From positions 992,001 to 1,056,000 of the forward strand of contig JAXGXY010000001.1 in the NCBI GenBank assembly GCA_040772545.1: DNA of 64,000 nucleotides. The letters are read 5' to 3'. The notes under the pieces were generated by a model. That model was not told the origin of the DNA. It saw only the letters and a list, made by a program, of their open reading frames with translations, and ran no database searches. The DNA comes from UBA1431 sp002329665. GTDB taxonomy: Bacteria > Bacillota > Clostridia > Christensenellales > UBA1431. The translations under genes and the position numbers were made by a program. Shown here piece after piece: positions 41,961 through 51,287 of the stretch (within the stretch, counting starts at the first letter, position 1; the number at the start of each line of letters is the position of its first letter).

Positions 41961-43115
41961 ATGACGCGCAAAACGATACGTTGCATCCTGGCCATCGTAA
42001 TGGTAATCTGTATAATAGCGGCGATGCCGCCGCCTGCCAAGGCCGCGCCGGAGGGGGGCACGTCCAGCGCGGCTGTGGTCCTCGAAACCGGCACCAACCG
42101 CGTTCTTTTCGAATCGAATCCCAACGCACAAATGCCCATGGCCAGCACCACGAAGATCATGACGGCACTCGTGGCGCTGGAATACGGCAACCTGGACGAT
42201 AAGGTCGTGATCCCGCGCGAGGCTGTCGGCATCGAAGGCTCTTCGATCTACCTCAAGGAAGGCGAAGTGCTCAGCCTCGAACAGCTCCTCTACGGGCTGA
42301 TGCTCTCTTCCGGCAACGACGTGGCCGTGGCGGTCGCCTGCCATGTCGGAGGCTCCGTCGAGGGATTCGTGGACATGATGAACACAAAGGCGATGGAGAT
42401 CGGCGCGGAGAACACCTGTTTCATCAACCCGAACGGCCTGCACGACGACAACCATTACACGACGGCCTACGACCTGGCGCTCATCACGTCCTGTGCGCTC
42501 AAGAACCCGGAGTTTCAGAAGATCTGTTCCACGCAGTACAAGGAGATACCGGGGCCCGAGGGCACGCCGCGCACGCTGAAGAACAAGAACAAGCTGCTCT
42601 GGCAGTACGAGGGCGGCAACGGCGTGAAGACGGGGTACACGAAGGCGGCGGGGAAATGCCTGGTGGCTTCGGCAAAACGCGAGGATATGCAGGTGGTGTG
42701 CGTGGTGCTCAATTCTTCCTCGATGTTCATTCAGAGCATGGCCCTGATGGACGAAGCCTTCGAGTGCTTCGACAACGTGCCGGTCCTGAGCGAGGGCGAA
42801 CCCCTGGGCACCATCCCCGTGGAGGGGGCCAACGTGGACAGCGTGACAATCTGCATGGACGAGGAAATCCGCCTCCCGCTGACGAAGGAGGAAGAAAACG
42901 AGATCAACGTGCGCGTGTCGATGGTCCCGAAGCTCAAAGCGCCCGTAGAGGCCGGCCTGCCCCTGGGCAGGCTCGAGGTCTTCATCGGCGAAACGAAAGT
43001 GATGGAAATGGGGATAACCCTGGAGGATACGATACCGGAAAAAGCGTGGGGGGACTGGCTCCACGAAATCGTCAGGGGGTGGCGGCTGTCCAACATCCTG
43101 AACATAAGCCCATGA
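41961..43115 (+). CDS. D-alanyl-D-alanine carboxypeptidase (PBP5-type, S11)
   Basis: This enzyme trims terminal D-alanine from peptidoglycan stem peptides outside the cell. The 384-residue protein has a signal peptide (about 1-26), then the intact motifs Ser62-Thr-Thr-Lys65, Ser117-Gly-Asn119 and Lys223-Thr-Gly225 (KTGYTKAAGKC). A PBP5 C-terminal domain ends in an amphipathic membrane-anchoring helix. In contrast to the DacF-like paralogue at 37.3 kb, all catalytic residues are present. The position between gerW and rluB resembles that of sporulation dacB. A GGAGGTG site precedes the ATG. Confidence 0.93.
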   Translation: MTRKTIRCILAIVMVICIIAAMPPPAKAAPEGGTSSAAVVLETGTNRVLFESNPNAQMPMASTTKIMTALVALEYGNLDDKVVIPREAVGIEGSSIYLKEGEVLSLEQLLYGLMLSSGNDVAVAVACHVGGSVEGFVDMMNTKAMEIGAENTCFINPNGLHDDNHYTTAYDLALITSCALKNPEFQKICSTQYKEIPGPEGTPRTLKNKNKLLWQYEGGNGVKTGYTKAAGKCLVASAKREDMQVVCVVLNSSSMFIQSMALMDEAFECFDNVPVLSEGEPLGTIPVEGANVDSVTICMDEEIRLPLTKEEENEINVRVSMVPKLKAPVEAGLPLGRLEVFIGETKVMEMGITLEDTIPEKAWGDWLHEIVRGWRLSNILNISP

Positions 43116-43849
43116 GGCTGCAGCGGTACCTTGCGCTCTGCGGCGTCGCATCGCGCCGCAAGTGCGAGGCGCTTATCGCCGCAGGCCGCGTGCGCGTCAA
43201 CGGCGCCGTCGCGGACAGGCCCGGCACCACGGTCGTACACGGGGCCGACCGCGTGGAACTCGACGGCAGGCCCGTCGAGCCCGAAAGCGAGACGGTGTGC
43301 TACATGCTCCATAAGGAATCCGGCGTCATCAGCACCTGCAGCGACCCGAGGGGACGGCCTACCGTGCTCTCCTATTTTACGGGCGTGAAACAACGGCTGT
43401 ATCCCGTCGGACGCCTGGACAGCGACACGGAAGGGCTTTTACTGGTCACCAACGACGGCATGCTCGCCCATCGCCTGACGCACCCGCGCTTCGAAGTGGA
43501 GAAGACGTACGTCGCGTACCTGCGCGGGCAGATCGCCGGCAGGCAGGCGCGCATGCTCGAAAGAGGCGTGGAACTCGACGGCGCGCGCACGGCCCCGGCA
43601 CGGGTGGAGGTGCTCGAGTCGGAGGCCGGCAGAAGCACGGTGCGCATCGTGGTCCGCGAGGGCAGGAACCGGCAGGTGCGCAGGATGTTCGAGGCGGTCG
43701 GGCTGCAGGTCTTCCGTCTCGTGCGCGTGCAGATTGGTCCCCTGCCGTTGGGCACGCTCAAACCGGGGAAATACAGGAAGCTCGGGCCGCATGAGGTTCA
43801 GCGCCTGCTGGACGAGGCCGCGGCCGGCGAATTCGATATTGTAAAATAG
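43112..43849 (+). CDS. rluB: 23S rRNA pseudouridine synthase, RluB family
   Basis: This enzyme makes pseudouridine in 23S rRNA (around position 2605 in known members). The 245-residue protein has an N-terminal S4 domain (MRLQRYLALCGVASRRKCE) and the catalytic VGRLDSDTEGLLLVTNDG with its aspartate. It also has EGRNRQVRRMFEAVG and a C-terminal extension. The ATG overlaps the stop of the carboxypeptidase gene (ATGA), and earlier in-frame starts lie inside that gene. RluB, RluE and RluF share these motifs; RluB is the usual Firmicute member. Confidence 0.93.
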   Translation: MRLQRYLALCGVASRRKCEALIAAGRVRVNGAVADRPGTTVVHGADRVELDGRPVEPESETVCYMLHKESGVISTCSDPRGRPTVLSYFTGVKQRLYPVGRLDSDTEGLLLVTNDGMLAHRLTHPRFEVEKTYVAYLRGQIAGRQARMLERGVELDGARTAPARVEVLESEAGRSTVRIVVREGRNRQVRRMFEAVGLQVFRLVRVQIGPLPLGTLKPGKYRKLGPHEVQRLLDEAAAGEFDIVK

Positions 43850-43879
43850 GCTGCATTCCTTTTGAGCGGGCTGATAAGA

Positions 43880-43908
43880 TTGTATCCGCCTGTTTTTTTT
43901 GGTATGAT
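43880..43908 (+). promoter_or_regulatory. Sigma-A promoter for surE
   Basis: TTGTAT at 43880-43885 and TATGAT at 43903-43908 are 17 bases apart, 28 bases before the surE start. Confidence 0.65.
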
Positions 43909-43935
43909 AAGCATACAGTCTCAGGAGGTAGGCAG

Positions 43936-44718
43936 ATGAAGATACTGGTGGCAAACGACGACGGCATCGACTCGGAAGGATTGTACCAACTCGTTAAGAG
44001 CCTCAACGAAAAACACGACGTAACTGTCGTAGCTCCGGATATTCAAAGAAGCGCAGCAGCGCATTCTGCGACGGTATTCTCCCCGATTATAGCCCGGAAG
44101 GTCGGGTTCAGGGACCTTGACGTTACTGCGTATTCCATCACCGGGATGCCGTCTGACTGTGTGAAGCTGGGCATATGCAATCTCTTGAGCGAAATGCCGG
44201 ACGCCGTATTCTCCGGCATCAACTGCGGGCCCAACCTGGGTACGGACACGCTGTACTCCGGAACGGTCGCCGCGGCGATGGAAGGCACCATCAACTGCGT
44301 CAAAAGCGTAGCGGTATCGATCATGTCGCACTGCCCTTCCCATTACGAGACCGCAGCCCAATACGCCTCCGTGGTCGCGGACTGGCTCGTGGAAAACGAC
44401 CTGCCCGTCGGCACGATGCTCAACATCAACGTTCCCGACTTGCCGGCAAAAGAGGTGCGGGGCGTCGTGTTCAAGCGCCTTGGGTACTACGAGTACGAAC
44501 CGGAGTACGTCGGCGGGACGAACCCCCGCGGCGAGTCCTATTTCTGGCATCCGTTGAAGCTGTTGGACAAGCAACAGCGCCGGCAGCAGTGCGACGTCGA
44601 TTTCGAATGGTGCGAGAACGGGTACATCGTCGTTTCGCCGTTGCACTGGGACTGGACGGACGTTCCGTTCATGAAGGAACTGGAAGAATCGAAGGCGCTG
44701 CAGTTTGACTTCAAGTGA
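43936..44718 (+). CDS. surE: 5'/3'-nucleotidase SurE
   Basis: SurE is a metal-dependent nucleotidase (and exopolyphosphatase) linked to survival under stress. The 260-residue protein begins MKILVANDDGIDSEG, with the metal-binding aspartates. It continues with APDIQRSAAAHSAT and NCGPNLGTDTLYSGTVAAAM, which supply the remaining ligands. A GTCTCAGGAGGTAG ribosome site and a promoter lie upstream. The next gene is an RpiR-type regulator, and no obvious functional link is seen. Confidence 0.95.
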   Translation: MKILVANDDGIDSEGLYQLVKSLNEKHDVTVVAPDIQRSAAAHSATVFSPIIARKVGFRDLDVTAYSITGMPSDCVKLGICNLLSEMPDAVFSGINCGPNLGTDTLYSGTVAAAMEGTINCVKSVAVSIMSHCPSHYETAAQYASVVADWLVENDLPVGTMLNINVPDLPAKEVRGVVFKRLGYYEYEPEYVGGTNPRGESYFWHPLKLLDKQQRRQQCDVDFEWCENGYIVVSPLHWDWTDVPFMKELEESKALQFDFK

Positions 44719-44743
44719 TAATAGTGCGCAAGGTTGGTGCGAG

Positions 44744-45601
44744 ATGAAAGAAACCCGCAGCATAATAGAACACATCGAAGACCGGCTCCCCAACATGAGC
44801 AAGGGGCACCGGCACATCGCGCGCTTCATACTGGGAAACTACGACAAGGCGGCGTTCATGACTGCCGCCCGGCTGGGGAACGAAGTCGGCGTGAGCGAAT
44901 CGACCGTGGTCAGGTTCGCGGGCGCGCTGGGGTTCGAGGGATACCCCGAACTGCAAAAATCGCTGCAGGAAGCGGTGCGCGGCAGGCTGACGCTGCTTCA
45001 GCGCATGGAACTCGCCGGGAACATCACGCCCGAGATGCTCCTGCAGACCGTGCTCAAGGCCGATATGGACAACATCCGCTCGACGATCGAATACGCGGAC
45101 ACCGCCGTATTCAACACCGTTGTCGAGCGCATGCAGGCCGCCCGCACCATCTACGTGATGGGCCTTCGCAGTGCGGCGCCGCTCGCGCAGTTCCTCGGAT
45201 ACTACCTCAATTTCGTGTTTCCCGACGTCCGGAGGCTCACCACGGACACCGGAGACATATGCGAACTGCTCCTGCGCATCGGGGAGGGCGACCTCTTCGT
45301 CGGGATAAGCTTCCCGCGCTACTCGCGGCAGACGGCCAGGGCGCTCCGGTTTGCGAAGGAACAGGGGGCATGCACCGTCGCAATCACCGACGGGCCCGCG
45401 TCTCCCATCTACGCCGTTTCCGACCACTGCCTGTTTTCGCGCAGCGACATGGACTCGTTCGTGGATTCGCTCGTCGCCCCGCTGAGCCTTATCAACGCGC
45501 TGGTCGTGGCCGTGAGCCTGCAAGAAAAGGAAGGTCTTTTCGAATACTTTTCAAAACTCGAAAAGATTTACGACGAACATGAGATATACACGAACAAATA
45601 G
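44744..45601 (+). CDS. MurR/RpiR family transcriptional regulator
   Basis: Regulators of this family sense phosphosugars. The 285-residue protein has an N-terminal helix-turn-helix domain (ARFILGNYDKAAFMTAARLG, VSESTVVRFAGALGFEGYPE) and a C-terminal SIS domain (about 120-260) beginning ARTIYVMGLRSAAPLA and containing GISFPRYSRQT. The ATG at 44744 is supported by AAGGTTGG. An in-frame start at 44705 lies inside surE. The target genes are unknown; the neighbours offer no sugar operon. Confidence 0.9.
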   Translation: MKETRSIIEHIEDRLPNMSKGHRHIARFILGNYDKAAFMTAARLGNEVGVSESTVVRFAGALGFEGYPELQKSLQEAVRGRLTLLQRMELAGNITPEMLLQTVLKADMDNIRSTIEYADTAVFNTVVERMQAARTIYVMGLRSAAPLAQFLGYYLNFVFPDVRRLTTDTGDICELLLRIGEGDLFVGISFPRYSRQTARALRFAKEQGACTVAITDGPASPIYAVSDHCLFSRSDMDSFVDSLVAPLSLINALVVAVSLQEKEGLFEYFSKLEKIYDEHEIYTNK

Positions 45602-45626
45602 GAAAAAAAGGGATAGACGGGGGATT

Positions 45627-46241
45627 ATGAAGCTGATTCTGACGCGGCACGGGGAGACCCATTGGAATCTGCTGCGGAAAACACAGGGGGGCACGGACAC
45701 CGAGCTTACCGAAAAAGGAAGAAAACAGGCCCGGCTCCTGGCCGGCCGCCTTCGCGGGGAGAAGATCGACGTGATCTATTCGAGCGCCCTGTCGCGGGCT
45801 AGGGAGACGGCGCAGATCATATCCGCGGTCACGGGCGCCGGAGTCGTGAACGATCCCGATCTCAACGAATACGGTTTCGGGCAGTGGGAAGGCCGGCATA
45901 TAGATGCGCTCAGGCAGGAGTATCCCGACGTTTACAGGGTCTGGGAAACCTCGCCCGCTTCCTGCGTGATCCCCGACGCCGAACATTTTCCGTCCTACAG
46001 CCTCCGGATACTAGGGTTCCTCGAAAAGGTCCGAAAAGCGCATGACAGCGACACGGTGATGGTGGTGACGCACCAGCTTACGTCCAAGCTTTTGATCACC
46101 AACGCCCTGGGGATCACGAACAACCTCATCCACAGCTTCCGCGTGGACAACGCGTCCTATAACGTGCTCCATTTCCGCCCGAGACGGGTCGTGCTCGAAA
46201 GGCTCAACGACACCGCCCATCTCAATGAGGACCTCGGGTGA
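45627..46241 (+). CDS. Histidine phosphatase (phosphoglycerate mutase-like)
   Basis: This 204-residue protein belongs to the histidine phosphatase superfamily. The phosphorylated histidine lies in TRHGETHWN (RHG motif), the second catalytic histidine in VVTHQLTSK, and the acidic residue in the DLNEYGFGQWEG stretch. It resembles GpmB/CobC/PhoE-type phosphatases rather than a glycolytic mutase; the substrate is unknown. The ATG at 45627 follows GGGGGA, and an upstream start at 45579 overlaps the regulator gene. The flavoprotein gene downstream starts within its stop codon. Confidence 0.88.
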   Translation: MKLILTRHGETHWNLLRKTQGGTDTELTEKGRKQARLLAGRLRGEKIDVIYSSALSRARETAQIISAVTGAGVVNDPDLNEYGFGQWEGRHIDALRQEYPDVYRVWETSPASCVIPDAEHFPSYSLRILGFLEKVRKAHDSDTVMVVTHQLTSKLLITNALGITNNLIHSFRVDNASYNVLHFRPRRVVLERLNDTAHLNEDLG

Positions 46242-47497
46242 CGCCGGACGTAGTGGTTGTGGGCGGAGGGCCCGCCGGGCTGGCCGCCGCGCGCGCGGCC
46301 TCGCTCAGGGGCCTTGAAACCCTGATCGCAGAACGCAACGACCGTCTGGCAAGAAAGCTCCTCATCACGGGGAAGGGCCGCTGCAACGTCGCCAACACGG
46401 CGGACCGGGACGCGACGATGCGCAACGTCGTAACCAACGCGAGCTTCCTCTACAGCGCCCTCAGCCGATTCGGCTGCGCCGAGATACGAAGGCTCCTCGA
46501 AGGAGCCGACGTGCCTACCAAGGTGGAGCGCGGGGGGCGTGTCTTCCCGGAGTCGGACAGGGCGGCGGACGTGGCCCGCGCGCTCGAAAGGCTCGCGCGG
46601 GAAGCGGGCGCGCGCGTGATGACTGGGGCGCGGGTGGAAAGCGTCGCCGCCCCGGAAGGCGCCGTGGAATCGGTCCGGCTATGTGGCGGGGAGACGGTGC
46701 GCTGCCGCAGCGTCATCCTGTGCACGGGAGGCGAGAGCTACCCGGCCACCGGCTCGACCGGCGACGGCTACAGAATCGCGCGCGCGCTGGGGCACAGTAT
46801 TACACCGCTTCGTCCCGCGCTCGTCGCAATCAGCCTTAAAGACCCCTTCGTCGCGGACCTGGAAGGGCTCTCGCTGAAAAACGTCCGGCTTTCGCTGTTG
46901 CAAAAAGGGAAGACGGTGTTTTCCGAACTCGGTGAAATGCTCTTCACCGAAAAGGGGATCTCCGGACCGCTCGCGCTGTCCGCGTCCAGCCATATGAAAC
47001 AACCAGCGCGCGAATACGCGATCGAACTGGACATGAAGCCGGGACTGGACCTCGGCAGGCTCGACCGCCGGCTGCTTCGGGACTTTGGCGCGTATTCCAA
47101 CAGGCAGTTTAACAACGCGCTGGGAGACCTCCTGCCGGGCAGGCTCATACCGGTGTGTATCCGGCTTTCGGGCGTCGATCCTCTCAAGCCGGTGCACCAG
47201 GTCACGGCCGGAGAGCGCGCGCGTCTCGCGGGCCTTCTGAAGCGGTGGAGGCTGCAACCGGAAGCCCTCGGCCCTATAAAAGAGGCGATCGTCACGAGCG
47301 GGGGCGTGCGGGTGCGGGAAGTCGACCCGAAGACGATGGAGTCCAGGCTGGTTTGCGGCCTGCATTTTGCGGGCGAGGTCCTCGACGTCGACGCGCTGAC
47401 GGGAGGATACAACCTCACGATCGCTTTATCCACCGGGCACGCCGCCGGGTCGCACTGCCTGGGCGGCGCTCCGGAAGAAACATATTTGCCTAACTAA
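46238..47497 (+). CDS. BaiN/HI0933-family NAD(P)/FAD-dependent oxidoreductase
   Basis: This 419-residue flavoprotein has the FAD-binding GGGPAGLAAARAASLRG at the N-terminus and the family hallmark KLLITGKGRCNVAN. ILCTGGESYPATGSTGDGY and a C-terminal FAD-binding ALTGGYNLTIALSTGHAAG follow. Members have been linked to bile-acid reduction in gut clostridia, but most have unknown substrates. The start is a GTG at 46238 overlapping the preceding stop. Many clostridia carry this gene next to cmk, as here. Confidence 0.9.
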   Translation: MTPDVVVVGGGPAGLAAARAASLRGLETLIAERNDRLARKLLITGKGRCNVANTADRDATMRNVVTNASFLYSALSRFGCAEIRRLLEGADVPTKVERGGRVFPESDRAADVARALERLAREAGARVMTGARVESVAAPEGAVESVRLCGGETVRCRSVILCTGGESYPATGSTGDGYRIARALGHSITPLRPALVAISLKDPFVADLEGLSLKNVRLSLLQKGKTVFSELGEMLFTEKGISGPLALSASSHMKQPAREYAIELDMKPGLDLGRLDRRLLRDFGAYSNRQFNNALGDLLPGRLIPVCIRLSGVDPLKPVHQVTAGERARLAGLLKRWRLQPEALGPIKEAIVTSGGVRVREVDPKTMESRLVCGLHFAGEVLDVDALTGGYNLTIALSTGHAAGSHCLGGAPEETYLPN

Positions 47498-47574
47498 CCG
47501 CAGGGAGCAGGAAAGCCGCGCAACCGCGTGATTTATCATAGGATGGAAAAGCATTGATAAACGGGGTCTTTGTA

Positions 47575-48246
47575 ATGGAGCATATCGCCATCGCTATCGA
47601 CGGGCCTGCGGGCTCGGGCAAGAGCACGGCGGCCAGGGAGGTCGCAAGAAAGCTGGGGATCACCTACCTGGACACGGGGGCGATGTACCGGAGCGTCGCG
47701 CTGAAGGCGCTGAAAAACGGCATCGACCCGCGGGATAGCGCGTCGGTGACGGCGCTGCTGCCGGATACCGACCTTCGCATACGCATCGAAGACGGCGTGC
47801 AGCACTTCATCCTCGACGGGGTGGACGTGACCGGGCAGATACGCACGCCCGAAGTGTCGCGGGGCGCCTCCGACGTCGGCGTGAACCCCGCCGTACGCCT
47901 GTTCCTCGTGGCGATGCAGCGGGAGATCGCAAAAGGACAGGACGTGGTGATGGACGGCCGGGACATCGGCACCTACGTCCTCCCGGACGCGCCGTTCAAG
48001 TTCTTTTTGACGGCTGATTCGAAGACCCGCGCGCTGAGGCGCTATAACGAACTGTTGGAAAAGGGGACCGACGAGACTTTCGAAGCGGTGCACGAGGAAC
48101 TGCTCGCCCGCGACGCGAACGACTCGGGCAGGGAATTCGCGCCGCTCAGGGCGGCGGACGACGCCGTCCTCATCGATACCACGGACCTTACGGCCGGGGA
48201 AACCGTGGAACTGATTCTGAATACGGTACAGGCAGGTAAAAAATAG
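47575..48246 (+). CDS. cmk: Cytidylate kinase
   Basis: Cmk phosphorylates CMP and dCMP. The 223-residue protein has Walker A DGPAGSGKSTAA, YLDTGAMYRSVALKAL, RGASDVGVNPAVR and the VVMDGRDIGTYVLPDA motif. The ATG at 47575 has GGGG nine bases upstream. A TTG at 47554, preceded by GGATGG, is an alternative that adds seven residues. The cmk-plsC-ispH-rpsA order is the common clostridial arrangement. Confidence 0.96.
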   Translation: MEHIAIAIDGPAGSGKSTAAREVARKLGITYLDTGAMYRSVALKALKNGIDPRDSASVTALLPDTDLRIRIEDGVQHFILDGVDVTGQIRTPEVSRGASDVGVNPAVRLFLVAMQREIAKGQDVVMDGRDIGTYVLPDAPFKFFLTADSKTRALRRYNELLEKGTDETFEAVHEELLARDANDSGREFAPLRAADDAVLIDTTDLTAGETVELILNTVQAGKK

Positions 48247-48863
48247 TGTTTTACAGGTTCATGCGCCAGCTTGGCAAAATCTTCGTTTACGTCCTGATCC
48301 GTCCTCGCGTGAGGGGGCGCGAAAACGCCGCGATAAAGGGCAACACCATCATCCTGTGCAACCACCTTAAGCTAAGGGACCCCATCATCCTCGCCGCGCT
48401 ATTCAAGCCCCAGATTTATTTCATCGCCAAGGAAGAACTCTTCCGTTCGCGGATCCTGGGGTGGTTTCTCAGGAAGGCGGGAACGTTCCCTGTCAAAAGG
48501 GGCGGCTCCGACATCGAGGCTGTACGTACCTGTCTTGACATATTAAAGTCGGACGGGGTGCTGGGCGTCTTCCCGGAGGGCACGCGCTCGAGGACGGGCG
48601 AACTGGGGGAGTTCGAGCCGGGCGCCGCCATGTTCGCATTGAAGACCGGGGCGACCGTGGTCCCCGTGGTGATCCACAACCGGTATTCATTTTTTAAAAG
48701 GCCGTACATAACGATCGGCGCGCCCCTGGATATGGGGCGTTTCACCGGCATAAAGCGTACTGCGCAGGTCATAGCAGACGCCACAAATCATTTTGAAAGC
48801 AGCTTTTTGAAACTGAAAAGCCTGCCCTGGGAGGGGAAACAACATGCACGTGCTCGTTGCTGA
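48246..48863 (+). CDS. plsC: 1-acyl-sn-glycerol-3-phosphate acyltransferase
   Basis: PlsC acylates lysophosphatidic acid at the membrane. The 205-residue protein has the acyltransferase motifs NHLKLRD (NHxxxxD), FPVKRGGSD, VFPEGTRSRTG and a late VVPVVIHN strand. The start is a GTG at 48246 sharing a base with the cmk stop. Its last 20 bases overlap the start of ispH-rpsA, implying tight translational coupling. Confidence 0.93.
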   Translation: MFYRFMRQLGKIFVYVLIRPRVRGRENAAIKGNTIILCNHLKLRDPIILAALFKPQIYFIAKEELFRSRILGWFLRKAGTFPVKRGGSDIEAVRTCLDILKSDGVLGVFPEGTRSRTGELGEFEPGAAMFALKTGATVVPVVIHNRYSFFKRPYITIGAPLDMGRFTGIKRTAQVIADATNHFESSFLKLKSLPWEGKQHARARC

Positions 48864-51186
48864 AAACGCCGGGTTCTGCTTCGGCGTCAGGAACGCTATC
48901 GATTCGATCGAAGCGCACCTGGGACAGGGCCGCCCGGTCTGTACGCTCGGCCCGATCATCCACAACCCGCAGGTCGTCGAGGACTTGAGAAGGCGGGGCG
49001 CCTATCCCGTCGACAGCGCGGACGAGATCCCGGACGGAGCCATCGCCGTGATACGTTCTCACGGAGTCGGTCCCACGGTGTACGAAAGCTGCGCCCAGCG
49101 CGGCCTCGAGGTCGTCGACGCCACGTGCCCGTTCGTTAAGCGCATCCACAACATGGTCAGGGACCACCACGAAAAGGGCCATGCCATCGTCATCGTAGGG
49201 AAGCGCGACCACCCCGAGGTTCAGGGGATCAACGGCTGGTGCGGCGGCATGGCGCATATCGTGAACTCGAAAGAGGAGGCCGCAGCGCTGCCGCCTTTGA
49301 AAGACGCTTGCGTCGTCGTGCAGACCACCGTTTCTCCCGGCTTTTTTCGGGACATACTAGGAATCATAGAGCCGAAGCTCGAGGACGCCAGCATATACAA
49401 TACGATCTGCAACACGACCGGACAGCGGCAGGCGGCGGCGGCCGACCTCGCCGAAAAATCCGATGCCGTCATCGTAATCGGCGGGCTCAACAGTTCTAAC
49501 ACCGGGGAGCTGTACAACCTCTGCAATAAGTATTGCGAAAAGGTTTTCCGGCTGGAGAAGGCGGAGGACGCAGGTCGCATTCCTCTTGAAATTATCGGCT
49601 CAGATGATATAATAGGTGTTGTTGCCGGTGCTTCCACACCGGATTGGATGATTAGGGAGGTTGTACGAATAATGAGCGATCTCAATCTTGCCGATTATCA
49701 GGGTTCAGACAAGCCTGATGATTCGGTGGCTCAGATGGGAGAGACGGTTGTTGAACCCCAGGCTGACGCAGAACCGGCCCACCCCGAAGCGAACATGACT
49801 GAACAGATGCCCGAGGAAGAGCCCCAGGAAGCCCAGGAAGCCCAGGAAGCCCAGGAGCCCCAGGAAGCCCAGGAAGCCCAGGAGCCCCAGGAGCCCCAGG
49901 AAGCCCAGGAGCCCCAGGAAGCCCAGGAGCCCCAGGTAAAAGAAGCTGCGGAAGTAAAGGAAAACGAAACCTCTGCCAAGGATGTGACCGCCAAAGAAAA
50001 CAATGTTTTCCTCGAAGGCATAGAGAAAACGCTGGTGCGCATCAGGCCTGGGCAGATCATCAAGGGCACGGTCGTACAGGTCAGCGACGACGAGGTGTGC
50101 GTGAACATCGGTTACAAGTCAGACGGGTTCATCCGCCGCAACGAACTGTCTTCCAATCCGGACGACAACCCTGCCGACATCCTTAATCCGGGCGATGAAA
50201 TCGACGTGGAAGTGCTGAAGGTAAACGACGGTGATTCAACGGTCCTGCTGTCCCGGAAGCGCGTGCTGGAGAAAAAGTTCTGGGATCAGCTCATTGTCGA
50301 TAAAGAAAACAATGTCGAATTCGAGGGGATCTGCAAAGAAGTCGTCAAGGGCGGCGTAATCGCCAGCATCAACGGGATTCGAACGTTCGTGCCCGCATCG
50401 CACCTGTCCCTCAAATACGTCGAAAACCTGGAAATCTACGTCGGGACAACATTGAGACTGCGCATCATCGAAGTGGACAAATACAAGCGCAGGGTGGTCG
50501 CGTCTCAGAAGCTGATCCTTCAGGAAGAGTCGAAGCGGAAAAAGAAGGAGCTCTGGGAATCGCTCGAAGCCGGGCAGACGATACACGGCATCGTGCGCAG
50601 GATCACTGATTTCGGCGCCTTCGTCGATATCGGCGGCATCGACGGCCTGCTGCACGTCACGGACCTGTCGTGGCACCGCGTCCGCCATCCGTCCGACATC
50701 GTTTCGATAGGGGAGGAACTCGACCTTAAGGTGCTCAGCGTCGATCCGGAAAAAGAACGCGTATCCCTGGGGCTCAAACAGCTCCTGCCCGATCCCTGGA
50801 CGCTGACCGCCCAGAAATACCCTGCCGGCAGCATCATCGAGGGAAAAGTGGTCCGCATCGTCAGCTTCGGCGCCTTCGTTTCCGTGGAACCGGGCATCGA
50901 CGGCCTGATCCATATTTCGCAGGTCTCGACGCACAGGGTCAACAAAGTCGAGGACGAGCTCACCGTCGGCGACATCGTCCGCGTAAAGGTGCTGGACGTG
51001 GACCCGCAGGCCAAACGTATCAGCCTGAGCCGCAAGCAGGTCATCGCACAAGAACAGTCCTCGGCGAGCTTCGGGGACGATGTCGCCGGATTCGACTCGG
51101 CGGACATCGATATCCCGCCCATCCAGCAGGGTTCCGTCACAATCGGGGACATGTTCCCGGACCTGAAAAAGAACGAGGAAGAATAG
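48844..51186 (+). CDS. ispH-rpsA: IspH (HMBPP reductase) fused to ribosomal protein S1
   Basis: This 780-residue fusion joins two enzyme families. The N-terminal part (about 1-280) is 4-hydroxy-3-methylbut-2-enyl diphosphate reductase, the last step of the MEP pathway, with its iron-sulphur cysteines Cys12 (ENAGFCFG), Cys95 (DATCPF) and Cys189 (TICNTTG). A linker at about 328-363 is made of Gln-Glu-Ala and Gln-Glu-Pro repeats. The C-terminal part carries four S1 RNA-binding domains (for example GIVRRITDFGAFVDIGGIDG and GKVVRIVSFGAFVSV). The fusion is known in clostridia. Its protein product may be processed or act as one chain; the sequence does not say which. Confidence 0.95.
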   Translation: MHVLVAENAGFCFGVRNAIDSIEAHLGQGRPVCTLGPIIHNPQVVEDLRRRGAYPVDSADEIPDGAIAVIRSHGVGPTVYESCAQRGLEVVDATCPFVKRIHNMVRDHHEKGHAIVIVGKRDHPEVQGINGWCGGMAHIVNSKEEAAALPPLKDACVVVQTTVSPGFFRDILGIIEPKLEDASIYNTICNTTGQRQAAAADLAEKSDAVIVIGGLNSSNTGELYNLCNKYCEKVFRLEKAEDAGRIPLEIIGSDDIIGVVAGASTPDWMIREVVRIMSDLNLADYQGSDKPDDSVAQMGETVVEPQADAEPAHPEANMTEQMPEEEPQEAQEAQEAQEPQEAQEAQEPQEPQEAQEPQEAQEPQVKEAAEVKENETSAKDVTAKENNVFLEGIEKTLVRIRPGQIIKGTVVQVSDDEVCVNIGYKSDGFIRRNELSSNPDDNPADILNPGDEIDVEVLKVNDGDSTVLLSRKRVLEKKFWDQLIVDKENNVEFEGICKEVVKGGVIASINGIRTFVPASHLSLKYVENLEIYVGTTLRLRIIEVDKYKRRVVASQKLILQEESKRKKKELWESLEAGQTIHGIVRRITDFGAFVDIGGIDGLLHVTDLSWHRVRHPSDIVSIGEELDLKVLSVDPEKERVSLGLKQLLPDPWTLTAQKYPAGSIIEGKVVRIVSFGAFVSVEPGIDGLIHISQVSTHRVNKVEDELTVGDIVRVKVLDVDPQAKRISLSRKQVIAQEQSSASFGDDVAGFDSADIDIPPIQQGSVTIGDMFPDLKKNEEE
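49825..49932 (+). repeat. In-frame 9-base tandem repeat in ispH-rpsA linker
   Basis: Twelve 9-base units of CAGGAAGCC or CAGGAGCCC encode QEA or QEP triplets in a mixed order. The array codes for a flexible acidic linker and is a likely site of unit gain and loss by slippage. Confidence 0.95.
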
Positions 51187-51257
51187 GAGTCGCCGGCCCC
51201 ATCGGTGGGTGCCTGGAATCTATAGCCCATAATATCAGCTTTGCTATTAAATCAGAA

Positions 51258-51287
51258 GCCGGGCGCTGTTTATGCGCGCCGGCTTTT
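51258..51287 (+). terminator. Terminator after ispH-rpsA
   Basis: GCCGGGCGC at 51258-51266 pairs with GCGCGCCGGC at 51274-51283 with one bulge. Four Ts follow. Confidence 0.75.

Noticed and set aside
49825..49932. Tandem repeat as a CRISPR or assembly artefact
   Set aside because: The 9-base units keep the reading frame and encode a plausible acidic linker between two intact domains.
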